DNA of 64,000 nucleotides from Stieleria marina (GCA_007741555.1 CP036526.1:7057719-7121718), one strand, 5' to 3'. Shown: positions 27,669 to 37,548, counted from the first letter of the stretch. The notes: generated by a model from the sequence alone, not told the origin. Program-made: numbers and translations.

Positions 27669-29468
27669 TTAGCCCTGCTCGCCATCGCTGAGCACTGCCA
27701 TAAACGCTTTTTGGCTGATTTCGACGTTGCCGATCGCCTTCATGCGTTTCTTGCCCTCTTTCTGCTTCTGAAGCAGCTTTCGCTTACGGGTAATATCACC
27801 ACCGTAGCATTTCGCTGTCACATTCTTTCGCATCGCCGGAACCGTCTCACGAGCAATCACACGACTGCCAATGGCGGCTTGCACAGCGACCTCGAACATG
27901 TGTCGCTCGATCTCTTTCTTGAGTGTTTTGGCAACCGCGCGACCACGACGATCCGCGTCCGCTTTGTTGCATACTACGCTCAACGCGTCGACGCGATTTC
28001 CATTGACCATGATGTCCAATCGGCAAAGATCAGCCGCTTCGTAACCGACCATCTCGTAGTCCAATGTCCCGTAGCCGCGCGTCGCGCTCTTGATCTTGTC
28101 ATGCAAGTCATAGACGACTTCAGCCAGCGGGATGTCGTAGGTCAACATCGCTCGGCCCGCCGCCAAATACTCTTGGCTTTGCTGGATGCCGCGACGCTCT
28201 TGACATAGTTTCATCACTGCCCCAATAAAGTCATCGGGCACGATCACATTGCAGCGCACGATCGGCTGGCGAAACTCTTCGATGTCACCCGGATCGGGAA
28301 CATCTTGCGGTTTGTGAATCGTGATCGTCTCGCCGCGTTTGTTGATGATCTCGTAAGTCACGTTTGGCGCGGTCTGAACCAAATCGACATCCGATTCCTT
28401 TTCCAAACGTTGTTGCACGATTTCCATGTGCAGCAGGCCCAGGAATCCGCAGCGAAAACCAAAGCCCAACGCGTCGCTGGTTTCCGGTTCGAATTCAAAA
28501 CTAGGATCGTTTACCGCTAGTCGTTCGAGCGCATCGCGAAGTTCGCTGAAATCTTGTCCATCGCTGGGAAACAATCCGCAGTAGACCATTCGCTTGGGAC
28601 GCGAATATCCCGGCAATGCTTCGGCCGCTTTGTCGCCGGGGATGCTGATCGTGTCACCAATGTGCACATCCCCCAGACTCTTGATGTTACAAATCAAGTA
28701 ACCGACTTGTCCCGCGGCAAGCACATCGGTCGACTGACGCTGAGGTGCAAAGCGACCGAGTTCAACCACTTCGTGAGAGGTACCCGAACGCAGAAACGCG
28801 ATCTTTTGACCCTTTTTGACGGTGCCCTGCATGATTCGCACGTACGTGATCGCGCCGCGATAATCGTCGTAGTTTGAATCAAACACCATCGCTTGCAACG
28901 TGGCTTTGGGATCTCCAGTTGGCGGCGGAATGTGTTCGATGATTGCATCGACCAATCCATCGACACCTTCACCCGTTTTGGCGCTGACACGCACGCATTC
29001 ATCGGGATCTGTGCCCAACGAATTCATCATTTCTTCGGCAACTTCGTCCGGTCGTGCGTGCATCAAATCGATCTTGTTGATCACCGGGATGATCTTCAAA
29101 TCATGCTCCATCGCAGCGTAAGCGTTCGCAACAGTTTGAGCTTCGACGCCCTGAAACGCATCGACCAACAGCAGCACACCCTCGCAACAAGCCAGCGAAC
29201 GGGAAACTTCGTACTGAAAATCCACGTGGCCAGGCGTGTCGATCAGGTTCAGTTCGTACTTTTTGCCGTTACGTTCAAATTGCATCACGACCGCGCGCGC
29301 TTTGATCGTGATGCCGCGCTGACGTTCGAGCTCCAGATCGTCTAGCAACTGCTCTTTCATTTCACGGTTGCTGACCGTGCCGGTGTGTTCCAGCAATCGA
29401 TCCGCCAGCGTGCTTTTGCCGTGGTCAATGTGAGCGATGATTGCAAAATTGCGAATATGAACGGACAT
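27669..29468 (-). CDS. lepA: Elongation factor 4
   Basis: Ribosome-associated translational GTPase involved in initiation or back-translocation under stress. The 599-residue protein starts MSVHIRNFAIIAHIDHGKST, with G1 AHIDHGKS, the G2 RGITIKAR, G3 DTPGH, G4 NKID and the LepA-specific C-terminal domain ending ..GKKRMKAIGNVEISQKAFMAVL. The length and order match the family throughout. It is 8 bp downstream of the ROK kinase gene, so the two are probably cotranscribed. Confidence 0.98.
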   Translation of the reverse strand: MSVHIRNFAIIAHIDHGKSTLADRLLEHTGTVSNREMKEQLLDDLELERQRGITIKARAVVMQFERNGKKYELNLIDTPGHVDFQYEVSRSLACCEGVLLLVDAFQGVEAQTVANAYAAMEHDLKIIPVINKIDLMHARPDEVAEEMMNSLGTDPDECVRVSAKTGEGVDGLVDAIIEHIPPPTGDPKATLQAMVFDSNYDDYRGAITYVRIMQGTVKKGQKIAFLRSGTSHEVVELGRFAPQRQSTDVLAAGQVGYLICNIKSLGDVHIGDTISIPGDKAAEALPGYSRPKRMVYCGLFPSDGQDFSELRDALERLAVNDPSFEFEPETSDALGFGFRCGFLGLLHMEIVQQRLEKESDVDLVQTAPNVTYEIINKRGETITIHKPQDVPDPGDIEEFRQPIVRCNVIVPDDFIGAVMKLCQERRGIQQSQEYLAAGRAMLTYDIPLAEVVYDLHDKIKSATRGYGTLDYEMVGYEAADLCRLDIMVNGNRVDALSVVCNKADADRRGRAVAKTLKKEIERHMFEVAVQAAIGSRVIARETVPAMRKNVTAKCYGGDITRKRKLLQKQKEGKKRMKAIGNVEISQKAFMAVLSDGEQG

Positions 29469-29476
29469 CGATTCTC

Positions 29477-30544
29477 TTAGGATGCTTCCGACGCAATTCG
29501 CGTCTTGAGTTGTTCGTCGAGGTATTCTTTGCGAGCGTAACCAGCGACGCCCAAGTAGCCAGCGTCGGCGCCTAGCGAGGCAAAGGTAATGGTCGTGCCA
29601 TCGAAGACATTGGGAAAAGTACGTTCGCGAAAAGTCTCTGAAATTTTGCTTCGGAACCGCTCGCCGATGGGATCACCAGGGCCACCAAAGTTCATTGCCC
29701 CGCCCAGCACCACGCTGCCGGGGTCCAACGTGTGAACCAAAGTCGTGATTCCAATGCCGAGCCAAAAACCTGTTTCGTCCACGATCTCCAAAGCCAATTC
29801 GTCCCCAGCAGCGGCCGCTTCGTAGACTCGTTTGGCAGTCAGTTCTCGGTCGGTGCCACCCAAGTGCCCCCGCAGCACGCTTTGCGATCCATCGGTCAAC
29901 CGTCCGTGGGTCCGCTGCACAACACCACTAGCCGATGCGTAGGCTTCCAAATGACCGCGACCACCCCCCCAGACACAAAGCTGGGCTGTCGGCGACGGAT
30001 CAACCAAAATATGACCGCATTCGCTACCGCAACTATTTACACCGTTGACCAGTTCGCCGTCGACGATAATTCCACCACCAACACCGGTACCAAGCGTCAA
30101 CAGCACCATCGATGGCTGGCCCTTGGCACTACCGAGCCAAAATTCTCCGTACGCCGCCGCGTTTGCATCGTTGAGAAACGACACTGGCCGACCGAGCAAT
30201 TCGGCCACCGTGTCGCGAATCGGGTAGTCCCACCAGGACGGTAGCTGCGGAGGCGCGACCAAGTATCCACGCGGTAAATCCATCGGTCCGGGGGCTCCCA
30301 AACCAATGCGTGGGATGTCGGCTCGGATCCCCAGCTCTTGTTCGGCATCCGTGATAACTTTGGCGACGTGCTCCATCGCGGCCCGGGGGCCTTCGGATTC
30401 GCGAGTCGGAATGCGATGATAGGAAAGAGTCTGGCCAACATTGTCGACCAAACCAATTTTGATTCCCGTTCCCCCGACATCGATGCCCCAAAATGACGGC
30501 CCCTTGGCGTCGGCGGGACTGGTCAATTTTTTAGAATGCGACAT
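29477..30544 (-). CDS. ROK-family sugar kinase
   Basis: Probably phosphorylates glucose or a related sugar in the cytoplasm. ATG 30544 gives 355 residues; 24 extra residues of the longer frame are not conserved-looking. Visible motifs are the phosphate-binding GIDVGGTGIKIGLVDN, the catalytic LNDANAAAYGEFW, TLGTGVGGGII and GSECGHILVDP. The ROK zinc motif CxCGxxGCxE is degenerate here: it reads CVWGGGRGHLEAYAS, with Trp in place of the second Cys and one extra residue next to a run of seven G. Zinc binding is therefore doubtful or altered. Confidence 0.9.
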   Translation of the reverse strand: MSHSKKLTSPADAKGPSFWGIDVGGTGIKIGLVDNVGQTLSYHRIPTRESEGPRAAMEHVAKVITDAEQELGIRADIPRIGLGAPGPMDLPRGYLVAPPQLPSWWDYPIRDTVAELLGRPVSFLNDANAAAYGEFWLGSAKGQPSMVLLTLGTGVGGGIIVDGELVNGVNSCGSECGHILVDPSPTAQLCVWGGGRGHLEAYASASGVVQRTHGRLTDGSQSVLRGHLGGTDRELTAKRVYEAAAAGDELALEIVDETGFWLGIGITTLVHTLDPGSVVLGGAMNFGGPGDPIGERFRSKISETFRERTFPNVFDGTTITFASLGADAGYLGVAGYARKEYLDEQLKTRIASEAS

Positions 30545-30648
30545 GGAGCGACTAAAGTGCGTAGACGATGGCGTTAAGAGTAGTCGGAGTATAGGAGCGG
30601 CCCTGAATTGCCACAACGAGCGTTTTTACTTACCAAAGCGTGGCTGCA

Positions 30649-31968
30649 ATGCAGCGGGAGCCTGAACCGGTGAAGATTGTTTATTTGACTGCGGGAGCCG
30701 CCGGGATGTACTGCGGTAGCTGCATGCACGACAACCAGCTAGCTGGCGCCCTGCGCGGCCGCGGAGTCGACTGTGTATTGCAACCGCTCTACACCCCCAT
30801 CCGCACGGACGGAAAGAGCGTCGCACAGGAAAACGTCTTTTTTGGCGGGATCCAGGTTTATCTGCTTCAGCAAATGCCGTGGCTGCGATTTTTGCCAACA
30901 CCCTTGCTCCGTATGCTTGATTGGCCACCTTTGATTCGATGGGCCACCGCACGGGCAAGTTCGACAGATGCGGCCAAACTTGGTGCATTGTCGGTTTCGA
31001 TGCTCCAAGGCTCTCATGGTTACCAAGCCGCTGAAGTCCGGCGACTGACCCACTGGATGGCCAACGAAATGCGTCCCGACGCAATCGTGCTCACCAATCT
31101 GCTGATTGGCGGCGCGTTGCCCGAAATCCGATCTGCCTTGCCAAACACAAAGATCGCGGTCGTCTTACAGGGCGACGATATTTTCTTGGATCATCTGCCG
31201 CCGAAATTTCGCGACGAAGCAATCTCGCTTTGCAGTGGATTGATTCAAGAGATCGATCACGTGATCGTCAACAGCAAGTTCTACGGCGAAAAGATGGGCG
31301 CGATGTTGTCGATTCCCAAAGAGAAGATCGTGGTGACGCCTCTCTCCATCGACCTGGCGCCTTTCGATTTTGCTCCGCAGAATGCAGAGCCTGTTCAGAG
31401 TAACGCTGACGATGTTTTTCGCCTGGGATACTTGGCAAGAATTGCACCGGAAAAAGGACTGCATCACTTGGTCGATGCATTCGTCCATTTAGCAAGCCAG
31501 AAAAGTCACTCCGATCTAGAGCTTCACGTCGCAGGATGGCTGGGCGAATCAAACCGCGCGTATTTCGATCAACTGCAAACGCGAATCGCAGATGCTGGTT
31601 TGGCGGATCGTTTTTACCACCATGGCAGCCCCGATCTAAACGAAAAGATCGCGTTCCTTCGCAAGCTGGATTTACTAAGCGTGCCCACGGACTACGAAGA
31701 CCCCAAGGGGCTGTTTGTATTGGAGGCACTGGCTGCTGGTGTGCCGGTGGTGCAGCCCAATCATGGCGCGTTTGGTGAACTGATTCAATCGACCGGCGGT
31801 GGCGTCACCTTCACGCCCGGCGATGCCGCGGAACTGGCCGGTGCCATTGAAAAGCTAAAACTGGATATCGACGAACGCCTGCGTCTCGGACAAATAGGGC
31901 ACGCGGGTGTGCATGCAAGACACTCCATTGAAAACGCCGCCCAACATCTGATCGATGTATTGGACTGA
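30649..31968 (+). CDS. GT4-family glycosyltransferase
   Basis: A 439-residue retaining glycosyltransferase of the GT-B fold. The N-terminal glycine-rich loop AGAAGMYCGSCMHDNQLA binds the acceptor side. The C-terminal Rossmann half has RLGYLARIAPEKGLHHLVDAF, the linker of the E-x7-E motif (PTDYEDPKGLFVLEALAAGVPVVQ, about 345-368) and NHGAFGELI. The sugar and acceptor are unknown. ATG 30649 is preferred over GTG 30640. It diverges from the ROK kinase, leaving about 100 bp. Confidence 0.9.
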   Translation: MQREPEPVKIVYLTAGAAGMYCGSCMHDNQLAGALRGRGVDCVLQPLYTPIRTDGKSVAQENVFFGGIQVYLLQQMPWLRFLPTPLLRMLDWPPLIRWATARASSTDAAKLGALSVSMLQGSHGYQAAEVRRLTHWMANEMRPDAIVLTNLLIGGALPEIRSALPNTKIAVVLQGDDIFLDHLPPKFRDEAISLCSGLIQEIDHVIVNSKFYGEKMGAMLSIPKEKIVVTPLSIDLAPFDFAPQNAEPVQSNADDVFRLGYLARIAPEKGLHHLVDAFVHLASQKSHSDLELHVAGWLGESNRAYFDQLQTRIADAGLADRFYHHGSPDLNEKIAFLRKLDLLSVPTDYEDPKGLFVLEALAAGVPVVQPNHGAFGELIQSTGGGVTFTPGDAAELAGAIEKLKLDIDERLRLGQIGHAGVHARHSIENAAQHLIDVLD

Positions 31969-32074
31969 TCCACAGAACTGATGCACTGGACGGCTTGCCT
32001 GGTCAGCAACTTGCAAAAGAGTGGGGGTTGTTAGGTCGTCGCTAGATAGACACCAGACCTCTGCGGCACAACGA

Positions 32075-32533
32075 TCAGCTTGCGGTGTTATCGCGCCGAA
32101 CTCCCTCACGCCTCATCGTCAGTTCGCGGTCAACCGACCGGCCCGACGTAAACACATGCGGAATGAAGCTGTTTTGGTCCAGCGGAATTTCTGCGCTGAC
32201 GGTGACTTCTTCCGTGGTTCGATCGATTGTGTTCGGCGTAACGGTCACGGTCACGTTGTTCAGCCCCAACGAATTTAGAATCAAGCGGGCTTCGGCTTCA
32301 GCTTCGGCCGCGGTAGCACCCGGAATAATCGCCACTCGAGCGCCTTCGTACACGGCATTGTCAGCGGTGTGCCGGATCATGTTGACGCGGCAAAATTCGA
32401 ATGCGGCAAAGAAAAACAGGAACAAGATCGGCGCAACAATAGCAAATTCGACCATTGCCGCACCCTGGCGATTCTTTGCACCGAGTCGCTTGACCGGCCG
32501 GTTTTGGCGGAAATTCTTGACGTGTAATTTCAT
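32075..32533 (-). CDS. TadE-like pilus-assembly protein
   Basis: 152 residues with a basic start followed by GAAMVEFAIVAPILFLFFFAAFEFCR (residues 24-49), the TadE-type N-terminal segment in which the conserved Glu follows Val (MVEF). The rest is a small periplasmic domain (GATAAEAEAEARLILNSLGLNNVTVTV). TadE proteins are pseudopilin-like parts of Flp/tight-adherence pili. It is the last gene of a four-gene minus-strand set with a second TadE-like and a VWA protein, but no TadA, TadB/C or RcpA is in view. Confidence 0.88.
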   Translation of the reverse strand: MKLHVKNFRQNRPVKRLGAKNRQGAAMVEFAIVAPILFLFFFAAFEFCRVNMIRHTADNAVYEGARVAIIPGATAAEAEAEARLILNSLGLNNVTVTVTPNTIDRTTEEVTVSAEIPLDQNSFIPHVFTSGRSVDRELTMRREGVRRDNTAS

Positions 32534-32591
32534 TTTGAAAAACGCTTATTAGTTTTCAGTTGTGTCGACAACGCGGGAACGTGACTGGTGG

Positions 32592-33635
32592 CTATTCCGT
32601 CATCACGGTGCTGAGAGTCAATGCGATTTCGCGGTAGATGTCACGAAGCTGTTCGCCAGTCAAAGCGTGGAAGTGTTGTCCGCCGCCAATTTGGGCGACT
32701 TCACGCATCCGTGGTTGATCCGCGTCGGCACCAAAAGTAATCGTGTGAATCTGCACCCCGTCAGCAGCCAACTGAGTCGCAACAGTCCGCGGCTCGGGGC
32801 CACGATTGTGACGACCATCGGTCATCACGATAAACGTCCGTTCGACAAACTCGGCACCACGACTGGCGTCCATCAATGTCTTTCCGGCGGACATGCCGCG
32901 AGAGATACTGGTAAATCCGCCAACAGGCAAACTGGCCATCGAAGTCGAAATCAAATTCAGGTCGGTCGTCAAAGGAACATCCGCGGTTGCCCGATCGTTG
33001 TACGATGCCAATCCAACGCGTTCCTCCACAGCCGTTTCTGCCAGCGTGTTGTTGAACACATCGATCGCGGAAACTAAGTCTGTAAATTTCTGTCCTAGCA
33101 TCGATCCACTACGGTCCACGACCAACACGATGTCGCGTTCGATATAAGTAGCAGCTGAAAGCGCCGATGGCTCAAAGAACTCGACCCCCATGATATTGCC
33201 AAAGAACAATGGAACGGGTCCGGACGCCGACCCAACCGTTCGCCGTCCGCTCACGCGTACGCTGTTGGTAGGAAACCGACTGTTATCAAACTGAAACTTC
33301 CCGGCTCCATTGGCCCGGGCGTTCCCAAATTCAAAGTCACCGGCGACCAGCTGCAGGGGATCCGTCGCAACGGTGTTCTGTGCAGCGATCGATTGTCCTC
33401 TGGCAATGGCCAAGTCGCGGTCTTGCGAAATCGAAAGCTCGATCGCAGCTGCCTTCGACGCAGCATCCGTGGCAGTGCGAAGTTCGGTCCGCGTCAAATG
33501 CATATGCGCAATGTCCACGGTAAAGGCGACGGTTGCCATGAATGCAATCAGCATGACTGCGATCAAGACCAGCATCGCGCCTTTACGATTGCGTTGTGCA
33601 CGTCGGGTGTTCTGTAAGTTAATCAGGAAGTTCAT
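32592..33635 (-). CDS. TadG-like protein with VWA domain
   Basis: 347 residues. A short N-terminus with KGAMLVLIAVMLIAFMATVAF (19-39) gives one membrane segment and a TadG-like region (VDIAHMHLTRTELRTATDAASKAAA). A von Willebrand factor A domain starts at about 167 with an intact MIDAS D174-x-S176-x-S178 in VVDRSGSM and a later MTDGRHNRG segment. It probably sits on the periplasmic face and binds a protein partner or substrate through a metal ion. It overlaps the upstream TadE-like gene by 4 nt (ATGA), so the cluster is translationally coupled. Confidence 0.92.
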   Translation of the reverse strand: MNFLINLQNTRRAQRNRKGAMLVLIAVMLIAFMATVAFTVDIAHMHLTRTELRTATDAASKAAAIELSISQDRDLAIARGQSIAAQNTVATDPLQLVAGDFEFGNARANGAGKFQFDNSRFPTNSVRVSGRRTVGSASGPVPLFFGNIMGVEFFEPSALSAATYIERDIVLVVDRSGSMLGQKFTDLVSAIDVFNNTLAETAVEERVGLASYNDRATADVPLTTDLNLISTSMASLPVGGFTSISRGMSAGKTLMDASRGAEFVERTFIVMTDGRHNRGPEPRTVATQLAADGVQIHTITFGADADQPRMREVAQIGGGQHFHALTGEQLRDIYREIALTLSTVMTE

Positions 33636-34069
33636 TCTTTTACCATCACGACGCGGGCGGTTAGCAAACGGTTAGTCAAAAATTGTCCGGCCAACGGGCT
33701 GTTGGACTCGGTCGGAGCCGAGACTTCAATCACGACTTCTTCCCCCCGATTTGCATTCGCGACGTCTCCGCTGGGAAACGCGACCGCGAAGCCTTGTACA
33801 TTTCGTGCGACCAAAATATTTTCGGCGCGATCCGTGGCATCGCCGTCGGTCGACCCCTTGCGGATCGCTTCGCGGATGCCTTCATAGGCAGCCACGTTGA
33901 GCGACTGTTTCAAAAAGATAAAGCTAGACGCTTCGATCGATCCAAACACAAGCAGGACCAGGACCGGCAAACAAACGGCAAATTCAGCAGCGGCCACACC
34001 GCGACGTCGCTTGGATTTGCTTTTACGCGAATGCTGGAGGGAGTTTGCGACTTTTGGCATCACGAACAC
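33632..34069 (-). CDS. TadE-like pilus-assembly protein
   Basis: 145 residues: a strongly basic N-terminus (KSKRRRG), then VAAAEFAVCLPVLVLLVFGSIEASSF (25-50) with the conserved AEFA glutamate of TadE-type segments, then a small periplasmic domain. It resembles the TadE-like protein two genes downstream in layout only. It is overlapped by the VWA gene and lies 53 bp after the HAMP-like membrane gene. Confidence 0.88.
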   Translation of the reverse strand: MFVMPKVANSLQHSRKSKSKRRRGVAAAEFAVCLPVLVLLVFGSIEASSFIFLKQSLNVAAYEGIREAIRKGSTDGDATDRAENILVARNVQGFAVAFPSGDVANANRGEEVVIEVSAPTESNSPLAGQFLTNRLLTARVVMVKE

Positions 34070-34122
34070 TTTGATTGAGAGCTTTATAGAAACGATGCTA
34101 CAGACTGAATCGAATCGCTTGA

Positions 34123-34572
34123 CTAAGCGTTTTCGTTGTCTGCTTTTTCGACCTCAGTACCAAGATCGCTACGATCCACCAGGGCATTAAAATCGGTTGC
34201 AATGGATTGCCAGAAATCGCTGCCGCGAAAGTGCAATGGTTTGACTTCGCGTCCAGCTTTGGCATCCGCCAAAGCGCCACGCAAACGCATGATAGGACCC
34301 GCAAAACGATTGGTCAGCTTCAACGTGTCCAGCACAAACGCTGGAATCAATGCGGCCGTGATCACAAAGAACGGCAAGAATCGTCGCATCGTGTCAGCGA
34401 ACGTTTGTCCCCAAGCAACATCGGGCTGCTCAAACAAACGAATCCAAATCATCAATGCAATCGCATTGCAGACAAAGAACAAGACCCAGTGAATCGCGAT
34501 CTTGCGAAGAATCCCGCCCTGAACTTCAGGGTCGACCATGGACTTGGTGCGTTTGATGATGGTCAAAGACAT
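34123..34572 (-). CDS. Two-helix membrane protein with HAMP-like linker
   Basis: 149 residues. Two membrane helices (about 26-46 and 69-90) enclose a short periplasmic loop. They are followed by a HAMP-like helix pair, LTNRFAGPIMRLRGALADAKAGREVKPLHFRGSDFWQSIATDFNALV, that ends without any kinase or methyl-accepting domain. The sequence thus looks like a sensor input module alone. It is the first gene of the TadE/VWA set and may transmit a signal to a separate partner. The role is unknown. Confidence 0.75.
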   Translation of the reverse strand: MSLTIIKRTKSMVDPEVQGGILRKIAIHWVLFFVCNAIALMIWIRLFEQPDVAWGQTFADTMRRFLPFFVITAALIPAFVLDTLKLTNRFAGPIMRLRGALADAKAGREVKPLHFRGSDFWQSIATDFNALVDRSDLGTEVEKADNENA

Positions 34573-34841
34573 GGAAGCTGCCTGCCGAAAGTATCGTTGG
34601 AATGTTGTTGTGCGCGAAAATCGTTCTCGCGACTTTTTTTCGCGAAACGAGCGAGCGGATCACAGATCCTCTCACTTTGAATCTACAACACTTTCAACGA
34701 ATCCAACGCTCAGCTAAGAAAAACGGACAGCAAAGTCGACGCAGCCGCGCTGTCCGGCGCGACTATCACGTTTTGCAACGGATGATGCGATCAAGCAACC
34801 AACTGCGCAGCAGTTGCAAACGCTACAACCCGATCCACTGG

Positions 34842-36368
34842 CTACTTCACAAAGTACTCGGCTGGAAACTTCGCCTGCGGAGCCTTCGCGGGATCGCGGG
34901 CGGGAAATCTGGGACCGCGATCTTCCAATAGCGGCACTTCGCGACCACCACTTTCAAACAGCATCTTCCAAAGCTGCTGGTTCATCTGTTCGATCCGCTC
35001 AGCATGCTCAGGCACATCGATCAAGTTTTTCATTTCGCCTGGATCCGTTTCCAGATCATAAAACTCGTCGCGATCCCATAACCCGTGGACGCGAATGTAC
35101 TTGTAACGTCCGCCAATGATCGCATGCAGCGTCGGCGTATGGGGATAATTGCGTTCCCAGTAGTACTCGTACAGCAGGTGTTTGCGTTTGAGCTGCGTTG
35201 CATCGCCCGCGCACAAAGCCTTCCAAAAACTGGTCCCATCGGCGACTGCCAATGGAGCTGCTCCGGCGGCTTCAAGCAGCGTCGGACCGATATCGATATT
35301 GCCGACCAAACCATCGAACTGAATGCCCGCTGGAATGTGCCCTGGAGCGGTAATCAACAGAGGCACTTTGGCACTAGCTTCATACGCTGTCCGTTTATCA
35401 ATCAATCCATGATCACCAAACTGAAAACCGTTATCCCCCATGTAGACGACGATCGTGTTGTCGCTCAAGCCCTTTTGATCCAGAAACGCATTGAGCTGGC
35501 CGACACTATCGTCGACCGCCAAAAGTGATTCGCAGTAGCGACGGTAGTAGATCTCGGGGGAAAAGTTTTTGATGTTGTAGCCAAAGTCGACGCCATGTCG
35601 GCTGTTCCGCTGGTTTCGCAACCACATCGGTAATTTGCCCGCGTCCATTTCCGCCACTGACGGAGTCCGAATGGGAAGAACACTGTCTTCGTAGCGACCA
35701 CGATGACGGTCCGCTGGCACAAAATCGGCATGCACGGCCTTGTGACTGACATAAAGGAGGAACGGTTTCTTGCTTTCCCGGTTTGTCAGCCAATCGATCG
35801 CGTACTCTGTCAATTCATCGGTGATGTATCCCTTCTGCGCGATTCGCTTGCCGTTGACATTGAACCCGTCATACGTCGTTTGCGGGACCTCGCGCGTCGT
35901 GCCATGCCCGTCCGGCCAGTACGTGCCTTGGCCTTTGAACGCGACCCAGTGGTCAAATCCTCGCTGCGGATCGTCGATGTCTCCGCCCATGTGCCACTTG
36001 CCAATGAACGCGGTCTCGTAGCCAGCAGTTTGCAATTGCTCCGGAAAGAAAACGAGCTTCGGGTCGACCGGATGGTAGTTGTCGACGACCCGATGATTGT
36101 GAGCGTACTGTCCGGTAAAAATCGACGCGCGACTGGGCGAACACAGCGAAGTCGTGACGTAGGCATGCGTCAACATTGCTCCGTCGCGTGCCAGCGCATC
36201 GATGTGAGGTGTTTCTAAGAACGGATGCCCCGCCGCACCCAGGCAATCAAACCGATGGTCGTCGCAAAGCACGAACAAAATGTTGGGCGGATTCTTCTCG
36301 GAGCCTCGTACTGAACCATGGAAAGGAACAAGCAATGCCAGAGCGAGGAGGGGAAGCAGTGTTTTCAC
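34842..36368 (-). CDS. Secreted sulfatase (formylglycine-dependent)
   Basis: From GTG 36368 the protein has 508 residues and a signal peptide (KTLLPLLALALLVPF). It has the metal-binding LFVLCDDHRFD, the maturation motif CSPSR (Cys76 in this numbering), GKWHMGG near 123, and VVYMGDNGFQFGDHGL near 315. ATG 36455 would add 29 residues ahead of the signal peptide. The heparan/mucin-type N-sulfoglucosamine or iduronate groups share these features; the substrate is unknown. It lies next to a hydrolase and a DUF1080 protein, suggesting degradation of a sulfated polysaccharide. Confidence 0.93.
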   Translation of the reverse strand: MKTLLPLLALALLVPFHGSVRGSEKNPPNILFVLCDDHRFDCLGAAGHPFLETPHIDALARDGAMLTHAYVTTSLCSPSRASIFTGQYAHNHRVVDNYHPVDPKLVFFPEQLQTAGYETAFIGKWHMGGDIDDPQRGFDHWVAFKGQGTYWPDGHGTTREVPQTTYDGFNVNGKRIAQKGYITDELTEYAIDWLTNRESKKPFLLYVSHKAVHADFVPADRHRGRYEDSVLPIRTPSVAEMDAGKLPMWLRNQRNSRHGVDFGYNIKNFSPEIYYRRYCESLLAVDDSVGQLNAFLDQKGLSDNTIVVYMGDNGFQFGDHGLIDKRTAYEASAKVPLLITAPGHIPAGIQFDGLVGNIDIGPTLLEAAGAAPLAVADGTSFWKALCAGDATQLKRKHLLYEYYWERNYPHTPTLHAIIGGRYKYIRVHGLWDRDEFYDLETDPGEMKNLIDVPEHAERIEQMNQQLWKMLFESGGREVPLLEDRGPRFPARDPAKAPQAKFPAEYFVK

Positions 36369-36632
36369 AAGTAAGACCGATTTCGACAGGGGCGAGATAA
36401 GGCGGCGCACCGTAACGTTGGGTGGAAAACGGATACGAGACAAACGACAGCACACAGTCTATCGCACACGGCATAGGGTGCTACTTCGCCAGCCCGCACT
36501 ACCCGATCGTCACGCTGCAATGAAAACCGCTGCATCGCAAGCCACGCAGATGCCACACCGAGATGCAATGTCGTGCAGCGACATGCAGCGGATGATAAAC
36601 TGCGACGATTATCTTCACTCAGGGAATGTTCG

Positions 36633-37526
36633 ATGCACCATGCTTTGTTTTGCTGCCTGTACGCTTCACTTGCCGTGACCAGCGTTGCTTTTTCGCAAGA
36701 ATCCACTTCAAGCGACAACGCCACCCAATACGTGTGGCCCGATTTGGCACCGGGCGAAACGTCGCGCAGCCACGGAGAAACGCTGCCGATGCGACCGCAG
36801 GACAATCCACCAATCACGCGTGTCGAAAAGATCCGTCGACCGACGATCGCCGTTTTTCCCGCAACAAAAAACGCGAACGGTTCGGCCGTCGTGATCCTGC
36901 CAGGCGGCGGTTTCGGCCGCGTGGTGCCTGACATGGAGGGCAGTGAAGCAGCCAAGTGGCTCAACGAACTAGGCGTCACGTGTTTCGTGCTCAACTACCG
37001 AACCAACGAAGTAACGCCCAAGGACGAACCCTCTTGGAAACGCCCTTTGCAGGACGGCCAACGAGCGATTCGGTGGGTGCGTGCCAATGCGGCGAAGTGG
37101 AACTTGAAGCAAGACAAGATTGGCCTACTTGCCTTTTCCGCGGGCGGGCAAGTCGGGTCGATACTGATCACAGCAGACGAAGCGGCGTACGATGCGATCG
37201 ACGACATCGACAAACAATCGTTTCGTCCCGATTTTGCGATGCTGGTCTACCCGTGGCGTTGCTACGACAAAGCAACGGACGCACTTTTGCCACAAATCAA
37301 AGTGTCACCAAAGACGCCGCCGACGTTTACCGTTCACACCAGCGATGACAATTCCACTTCGCTGGGCGCGGTCTATCTGTATGCCGATCTAAAGAAGAAT
37401 AATGTGCCCGCCGAATTGCATGTTTATGAAAACGGCGGTCACGGCTATGGCACTCGTGACCGAAAGAATTCCAACATCGGAACTTGGACCGATCGCGCAA
37501 CCGATTGGCTGGCGCGAAAGCTGTAG
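36633..37526 (+). CDS. Secreted alpha/beta-hydrolase (esterase)
   Basis: 297 residues from ATG 36633, with AGGGA 8 nt upstream; the longer frame to 36573 lacks a signal-like start. After a signal peptide (ending VAFSQES) come the oxyanion-loop segment VVILPGGGFG (about 88-97), the nucleophile elbow LAFSAGG (Ser at about 173), the acid in HTSDDNS and the catalytic His in YENGGHGYG. This fits the BD-FAE/acetylxylan-esterase-like group, so it probably removes acyl groups from polysaccharide in the periplasm. Divergent from the sulfatase. Confidence 0.9.
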   Translation: MHHALFCCLYASLAVTSVAFSQESTSSDNATQYVWPDLAPGETSRSHGETLPMRPQDNPPITRVEKIRRPTIAVFPATKNANGSAVVILPGGGFGRVVPDMEGSEAAKWLNELGVTCFVLNYRTNEVTPKDEPSWKRPLQDGQRAIRWVRANAAKWNLKQDKIGLLAFSAGGQVGSILITADEAAYDAIDDIDKQSFRPDFAMLVYPWRCYDKATDALLPQIKVSPKTPPTFTVHTSDDNSTSLGAVYLYADLKKNNVPAELHVYENGGHGYGTRDRKNSNIGTWTDRATDWLARKL

Positions 37527-37548
37527 CGTCACTTGAAGACGGCCCGGA

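Noticed and set aside
28480-28500. tRNA-like GGTTCGAATTC string
   Set aside because: It lies inside lepA, without acceptor or anticodon stems.
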